Below, piece after piece: positions 58,832-64,000 of a stretch of DNA of 64,000 bases. This DNA comes from Hibiscus mutabilis (taxonomy: Eukaryota; Streptophyta; Magnoliopsida; Malvales; Malvaceae). Made by a program: the position numbers and the translations under genes. Where the stretch lies: assembly GCA_019671005.1 (NCBI GenBank), contig CM033745.1, positions 39,105,834 to 39,169,833 of the forward strand, in the 5' to 3' direction. Numbering within the stretch: the first letter of the stretch is position 1; each line of letters begins with the position of its first letter. Under the pieces are notes generated by a model. It ran no database searches. It was not told the origin of the DNA and was given only the letters and a program-made list of their open reading frames with translations.

Positions 58832-59791
58832 ATGGTCAACAACTTAGAAGCCATCAAACCCTTGCAGGACATTACCACTCGCCACGACCAAACTTTAGCT
58901 ACTCTACAACATTTTACCAAAAACCAGAGTCGTTAGAATGACAATACTCAACGAACACTCCAAGATATGGCTTAACATATGACGATGATTTCATTAGCTC
59001 TTGAAATCATAGCTCAAACATCTCAAGCTAGCGTCACAGAAGCTGTTTTGAATTGCGGTAAAGCAAAGGCGAAAGGGGAATCAGTGGATGTTTTTCCTTT
59101 TGCACCACGATCAGTCTAGGTCGAGCTTCCACTTTTCCCTGGCAAAGACCCTGAGGAATGGCTTGCCTCTGCAAACGATTTTTTTGAATTCTACAACACC
59201 GAAGATCACCACCTTGTTACAATGGCATCCTTTCGGATGGAAGGGATAGCCAAGAAATGTTATCGTTGGATGCAACATGAACGACAGTTGGCCGGTTGGA
59301 ATCATTTGGTCGAAGCTATCCGCCGCCGCTTCTCCACCACAGAGATAGAATCTCCGGAAGGGCAGTTAACAAAATTGATCCAGACATCGATAGTGGAAGA
59401 GTATCAAACGCGTTTTGAAGATATGGCCTTAAGAACGACGAAATTGACTGAATATTTTCTTACTCTGTGCTTTGTGTCCGGCTTACGTCCTGGCCTAAAG
59501 CATGAAGTGTTGGCCCAACGGCCCACTACCATATTTGACGTATTATCATTAGCACAGTTCCATGAAGCAAAGGGTAATAAAGCTAAGAAATTTATGGGTC
59601 GTCCTACAGGTCCCAAGTTACCTCCCCTCTTGCCCACTCCTTCCCAAACACCATCTGGGCCTAAAGCTATGCCCGGGCGACCCCCACCCTTTGAGTCTGC
59701 CTCTTATCGTGCTCCCCCTAATTCCCCTCACAGATTGTATGCCGCTGAAGCTCAGACACAGAGAGAAAGGGCTCTGTTATTATTACGATGA
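58832..59791 (+). pseudogene. Gag of the Reina-like element
   Basis: A start at 58832 gives MVNNLEAIKPLQDI, with stops at about 58934, 58972 and 59117. The retrotransposon gag core is clear: PLFPGKDPEEWLASANDFFE (near 59130-59190), YRWMQHERQLAGW and IRRRFSTTE, FRMEGIAKKC, and YQTRFEDMALRT. It is followed by a proline-rich tail (59600-59740). The zinc knuckle lies after a frameshift and reads CYYYDEKFVPVHKC, where the second Cys of CX2C is lost. Gag would form the particle that packages element RNA. Confidence 0.85.
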
Positions 59792-62700
59792 GAAGTTTGT
59801 GCCCGTTCACAAATGTAAGGAACCACAGCTATTTTTGTTAGACGATGAAGCTATCAACTCTACTAGTGGTCCGAGCGAGCCGTTGGTTGAGAATCACCAT
59901 GAATGTCAGAATTTCACTGAAGAGGATACGCGTGAACCTTGTTTGGTGTCTTTCAATGTGTTGGCTGGCTGCGTCACTCCTAATACTCTCCGCGTACGAG
60001 GTGAAATTCAGGGGCGAATCGTTAATATTCTCATGGATGGTGGCAGCACACATAATTTCGTGCAAGCAAGAACTGCCAAATTTTTGGGTCTTCAAATCTC
60101 GACTGATCCTAACTTTAGGGTTTTAGTCGGTAATAGTGAGAGGTTGCGCAGCGAAGGGTATGTTCGCGATCTTCAACTCAAGATACAAGGTACAGAGGTA
60201 AAGACCGATTTCTATGTTCCTTTAGAAGGGACAGAAATGGTGTTGGGTGTAGCTTGGATGGCCACACTTGGCCCTATCACAATGGATTTCACCAAATTAT
60301 AGTTTCAGTTTCGGCAAGATGGAACCGAGTATCTGTGGCAAGGGGAGGTGAGCACCAGACCACTAATGACTTGTTTGCAATCTATGCGTCGAATAGTTGA
60401 AACGAAAGCTGTGGCAGAGTATTTTTGTTTTTACAGTGGGAGGTGCACTCAGAGACCGATGGGCTTGTTGTACACCGTGAAATGCAAGACTTGTTAACTG
60501 AATTTACTAATGTTTTCGAACCACCGATAGGCCTGCCACCATCGCGAGAGCACGACCATGTCATTCATTTGGATCCTTCAAGTAAGTCGTTGAATGTGAA
60601 ACCCTACCGCTACCCTTATTACCAGAAGTGGGAAATTAAACGACAAGTTCAACATTTGCTCGAACATCAGCTAATCCAAAAGAGTCACAGCCGTTTTTCA
60701 TCCCCGATTTTGTTGGTTAAAAAAAGATGGCACATGGAGATTCTACATTGATTACAGGGCTTTGAATGCCATTACCGTGAAGGACAAGTTCCCTATTCCA
60801 ACAGCGGAAGAACTGTTCGATGAATTAAGAGGTTCGCTGTTCTTTTCAAAGCTCGATTTACTGGCCGACTATCATCAAATCTGAGTCCGAACAGAGGATG
60901 TGCACAAAATTACCTTTTGCACACATGAGGGCCATTACGAATTTCTCGTAATGTCGTTTGGTCTCACCAATGCCCTATCGACATTCCAATCCACCATGAA
61001 TGATGTGTTTTGATCTTATCTCTGTAATTTTGTTTTGGTTTTTCTCGATGATATACTAATCTACAGCCACACATGGTAGGATCATCTTGTTCATGTTCGG
61101 TTAGTGTTTCAAGAATTGAGAAGCAATGGATTAGTGGCGAAACGAGCGAAATGTGCATTTGGTCAGTCTCAAATCGAATACCCGGACCATGTTTCGAGGG
61201 AGGGTTTGGCTGTGGACCCTGCAAAGGTGGAAGCCATTCGGGCTTGGCCACGACCTACCATAGTGAAGGGAGTCTGGGGATTCTTGGGTATTGCCGAGTA
61301 CTATCAGAAGTTCATCAAGGGGTTTGCCACTCTTGCACCTCCATTATCAGATCTCTTGCGTAAAGGAGAGGTGTTCCAATGGTCTACCTCGGCTCAGCAG
61401 GCCTTCGATCAACTCAAACAATGTCTCTGTTTTGCTCCAGTCCTCGGCTTACCAAATTTCAACAAGGAGTTTACGGTGGAAACTGATGCATCGGGGGTCG
61501 GAATAAAGGCCGTTCTGCATCAAGGAGAGAAACCATTAGCATTTTATAGTCAGAAATTGATCCCTCAAATGCAGGGTGCCTCCACTTATCACCGGGAGAT
61601 GTTTGCAATTACTCTAGCGGTAGGCAAATGGCGACAATATTTGTTGGGTCGACAGTTCAACATTGTGACAGACCAAAGGTCCCTTGGAGAACTCAATCAG
61701 CAGACAATACAAACCCTAGAACAAGAGAAATGGTTATCGAAATTGATCGACTTTGATTTTGATATTTGATATCGCCCAGGAAAACTAAATACTATTGCTG
61801 ATGCCTTGTCTCGAGAAGGAGCAGCATGTTGTATGGCTTTGTCTCAGACACTGTTTGGAGTGTTAGAGGATATTAGGTTGGCTAGTGCTCAGGATCCACA
61901 AATTCAAGCAATACGCCAACAACTTCAAGCTTCAAACTCTGAGTGCGTTGGTTATACTAAACAAGATGGCCTTCTGGTATTTCAAGGCAGAATTCTAGTG
62001 CCTAATTAAGTGGCCCTTCGATCCTTACTACTCCGCGAGTTCCATGAATCCAAAATTGGAGGACATTCTGGCATTAACAGAACCTATAGGAGACTGGCTG
62101 CAAATTTTTATTGGCAATCCATGAAGCTCGATGGCCAAAACTAAGTGCATAATTTCCAAGTATGTCAACGAATGAAGAGCGAGAGTTTGCGGCCGGCTAG
62201 ACTTCTTCAACCCTTACCAATTCCAATACAGGTATTTGAAGATTTAGCTCTCAATTTTATAGTTGGATTGCCTAAGCCGAATGGTAAGGAATCTATTTTG
62301 GTGGTGGTCGATCGGCTTACTAAATACGACCATTTCTTTGCCCTTCCAAAGAAGTTTGACAGTAAACTAGTGGCCAAAGCTCTAGTCCAGGGAATTATTA
62401 AACTGCATGGAATTCCTAAGTCATTAGTGAGTGATCGGGACATAACTTTTATTATGTTGTGTGGACAGAAATGGCTAAATTACAAGGCACGAAGTTGTGC
62501 ATCAGTTCTGCATATCATCCTCAAACGGATGGCCAAACGAAAGCTCTTAACCGATGTCTTGAGATGTTACGGTGTATGACGTATGAAGATCCAAGTAAAT
62601 GGGAACAATATTTGCCGTGGGCGAAATATTGGTATAATACGGCTTATCAAAATTCAGCAGGTATGACTCCTTTTAAAGCTCTGTACGGCCGTGATCCTCC

Positions 62701-63049
62701 AGCCATGGTGGACTATCTTGAGGGAAGTTCCCAACATGATCCTGTTGCTCAAGAACTTCATGAGCACAATGAGATCCTTCGATTGTTGAAACATAACTTA
62801 TGGCAAGCGCAAGTGCGCATGAAGAACCAGACAGATAAACGCCATAGAGAACCTGAATTGGAAGTCGAAAGTTGGGCCTATGTCAAGTTGCAACCATATC
62901 GACAGCTCTCTATTCGCTTGAGGAAGCAACAGAAATTAAGTCCACGTTTCTTTGGCCCTTACCAAGTGGAACAACGAGTAGGTGTGGTGGCTTATAAGCT
63001 GAAGCTGCTGGAAAATTCACGCATTCACCCCATCTTTCATATTTCATAG
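59562..63049 (+). pseudogene. Pol of the Reina-like element: protease, RT, RNase H, integrase
   Basis: Domains in order: protease (IVNILMDGGSTHNF, about 60025-60070, where DSG is DGG), reverse transcriptase (about 60560-61080, PYRYPYYQKWEI, YIDYRALNAITVKDKFPIP, FLDDILIYS intact), RNase H (about 61460-61770, VETDASGVGIKAVL), integrase zinc-binding and core (about 62030-62700, LVVVDRLTKYDHFFALPKKF and SAYHPQTDGQTKALNRCLEM) and a C-terminal PRFFGPYQVEQRVG region to 63049. A homopolymer A run at 60719-60726 shifts the frame. TGA stops replace Arg, for example near 60883, 61013 and 61768. No chromodomain is recognisable. Confidence 0.88.
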
Positions 63050-63062
63050 TTGAAGCCTTGTC

Positions 63063-63320
63063 GTGGCCAACCTAGTCAGTAGATCACCCCCTTGCCACTG
63101 TTACAGGACAATAATTCTGTGTCAAATGGAGAACCTTGAGGACAAGGTTCCTTTGAGAGAAGGGGGTAATGTTATGACCAATGTTGATGGATCATCAATG
63201 GGTCATCAACCTGAGGAGAACGCTGAGCTGGAACAGACTGTTGAGGAGGTTCAAGGATTACGTAGAGGAAGAAGGGAAAGGAGGGCCCCAAAGGCTCTAA
63301 CCGATTTTGTCCGATTCTGA
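63063..63320 (+). pseudogene. Pol tail frame running through the purine tract into the 3' LTR
   Basis: An open frame contains MENLEDKVPLREGGNVMTNV, where the REGG codons are the purine tract at 63155-63166, then continues 50 codons inside the LTR (LRRGRRERRAPKALTDF) to a stop at 63318. The 5' LTR has nearly the same frame. Other Reina-type elements are known to end pol near here, so the overlap may be real or chance. Confidence 0.45.
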
Positions 63321-63480
63321 ATGATGGCTAATAAAACGTTTGCCTTGTAAATATTTTAGGCATGAAAAAACTCTGGAATATTTTCCCTTCTCTGAATCTG
63401 AAAGTCTATTTCTTCCTCCTTAAACTCTATTCTCTGCATTTCTTTTCTTTGAAAGTTTGTGTGCGTTGCTGAACGCAACA
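63170..63480 (+). repeat. 3' LTR of the Reina-like element
   Basis: It starts TGTTATGACCAATGTTGATG after the purine tract GAGAGAAGGGGG and ends GCTGAACGCAACA, followed by the target duplication TGCGC. Confidence 0.9.
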
Positions 63481-63485
63481 TGCGC

Positions 63486-63920
63486 CGAATAGATCTTTAA
63501 AATTCAAAACCGATAGGGCAGTTAATAGTAGCTTTGGTGAAGCTAGGATTGGAGGGTGCCTAAGGAATGAGAAGTCTAAGATTTTAATTTCCTTCTCAAA
63601 ATTGATTGGAAGAACAGACACGACAAGAGCAAAACTATTGGCTATCAAAGAAACGTTAATTATCTTTAAAGCCTCACCTTGGTTTAATAACTTGTGCTTG
63701 ATTATTGAGTGTCATTGTAAGCTGACTGTGAATTTGGTTACAGAACGTTCACATCTCTCCTACGATCTTCAAGCCTATAGTTTTGTCCCGTTTAGAAATA
63801 TGCAGTAGGTTGTCATGGAGTCTTAATCTTGTGAATGGGGAATGCAATTCTGTGACGGGTGGTTTATCTAAAAAAGGCATCTCCCGTTTGCAAGCTTATA
63901 CTAGGATCATGTTGGTCTAA
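63486..63920 (+). pseudogene. LINE RNase H domain (continuation)
   Basis: The frame reads RSLKFKTDRAVNSSFGEARI, then GGCLRNEKSKILISFSKLIG, AKLLAIKETLIIFKASPWF and SLIIE-like LCLIIECHCKLTVNLV. This matches the RVT_3 RNase H-like domain that ends plant LINE ORF2 proteins. After a break it continues LSKKGISRLQAYT near 63870. The first part of the protein is at 55915-58490. The remaining 80 bases to the window edge look like LINE 3' tail. Confidence 0.8.
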
Positions 63921-64000
63921 TGTATGGAAGAATTGTTTAGTATTTTTTTGAAGGATTTTTGCTGGTGTACCAGTTTATTACTGGGTATGAGTTTAAAAGG

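Larger units (their letters stand above)
58496..63480 (+). mobile_element. Short-LTR Gypsy element (Reina-like), nested in the LINE
   Basis: LTRs 58496-58805 and 63170-63480 (about 310 bp each) are very similar. Flanks TGCTC (58491-58495) and TGCGC (63481-63485) form a target duplication with one change. LINE sequence continues on both sides. Short LTRs, a leader TTTTGGTGTTTTCATTG instead of the iMet site, and the closing NLEDKV...GGN motif fit the Reina clade, which is an inference. The element is defective through stops and frameshifts. Confidence 0.88.

Overview
This window is plant nuclear DNA, most likely from a eudicot. The only clearly intact gene is a three-exon NAC transcription factor with GT-AG introns. 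Most of the rest is retrotransposon sequence: Ty3/Gypsy chromoviruses, Ty1/Copia elements and a LINE, many nested in one another, plus MITEs and AT-rich spacers. The species cannot be fixed from the sequence alone. Almost all transposon reading frames are broken, and many stops sit where C-to-T decay of CAG, CAA or CGA codons would put them.

Layout. 1-6645: minus-strand Tekay/Del-like Gypsy element with very long LTRs and a nearly empty interior. 6646-7258: Copia gag fragment cut by that element. 7259-9204: LTR-like and MITE sequence. 9205-20888: minus-strand, gag-only Copia element (TR-GAG type) split by a full plus-strand Gypsy element (11518-19210). 20889-22085: plus-strand Copia integrase/RT fragment. 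22086-26700: repeat-like then AT-rich spacer. 26755-27788: the NAC gene (minus strand), with TATA box and W-box cores upstream. 27900-31200: MITE-rich spacer. 31205-36160: three copies of a 171-bp tandem repeat, the third split by a 4.4-kb solo LTR with a perfect 5-bp target duplication. 36700-42463: plus-strand Gypsy element that has lost its 3' end. 42464-55344: Copia element whose interior is present twice in tandem (5.8 kb each). 55345-64000: LINE fragment, interrupted by a MITE-like sequence near its 5' end and by a complete short-LTR Gypsy element (58496-63480).

The genes do not form a pathway. The NAC gene lies in a gene island of roughly 7 kb between transposon blocks. The most unusual signals are: (1) five tandem ~88-91 bp repeats in the Copia 3' untranslated region, each able to fold as a three-way junction with compensatory changes between units; (2) a 67-bp intron-like insert inside a Gypsy integrase; (3) the 5.8-kb tandem duplication; (4) the solo LTR; and (5) a palindromic decamer related to GTATCGATAC repeated in more than one element. 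No new enzyme system, CRISPR array or rRNA gene was seen.
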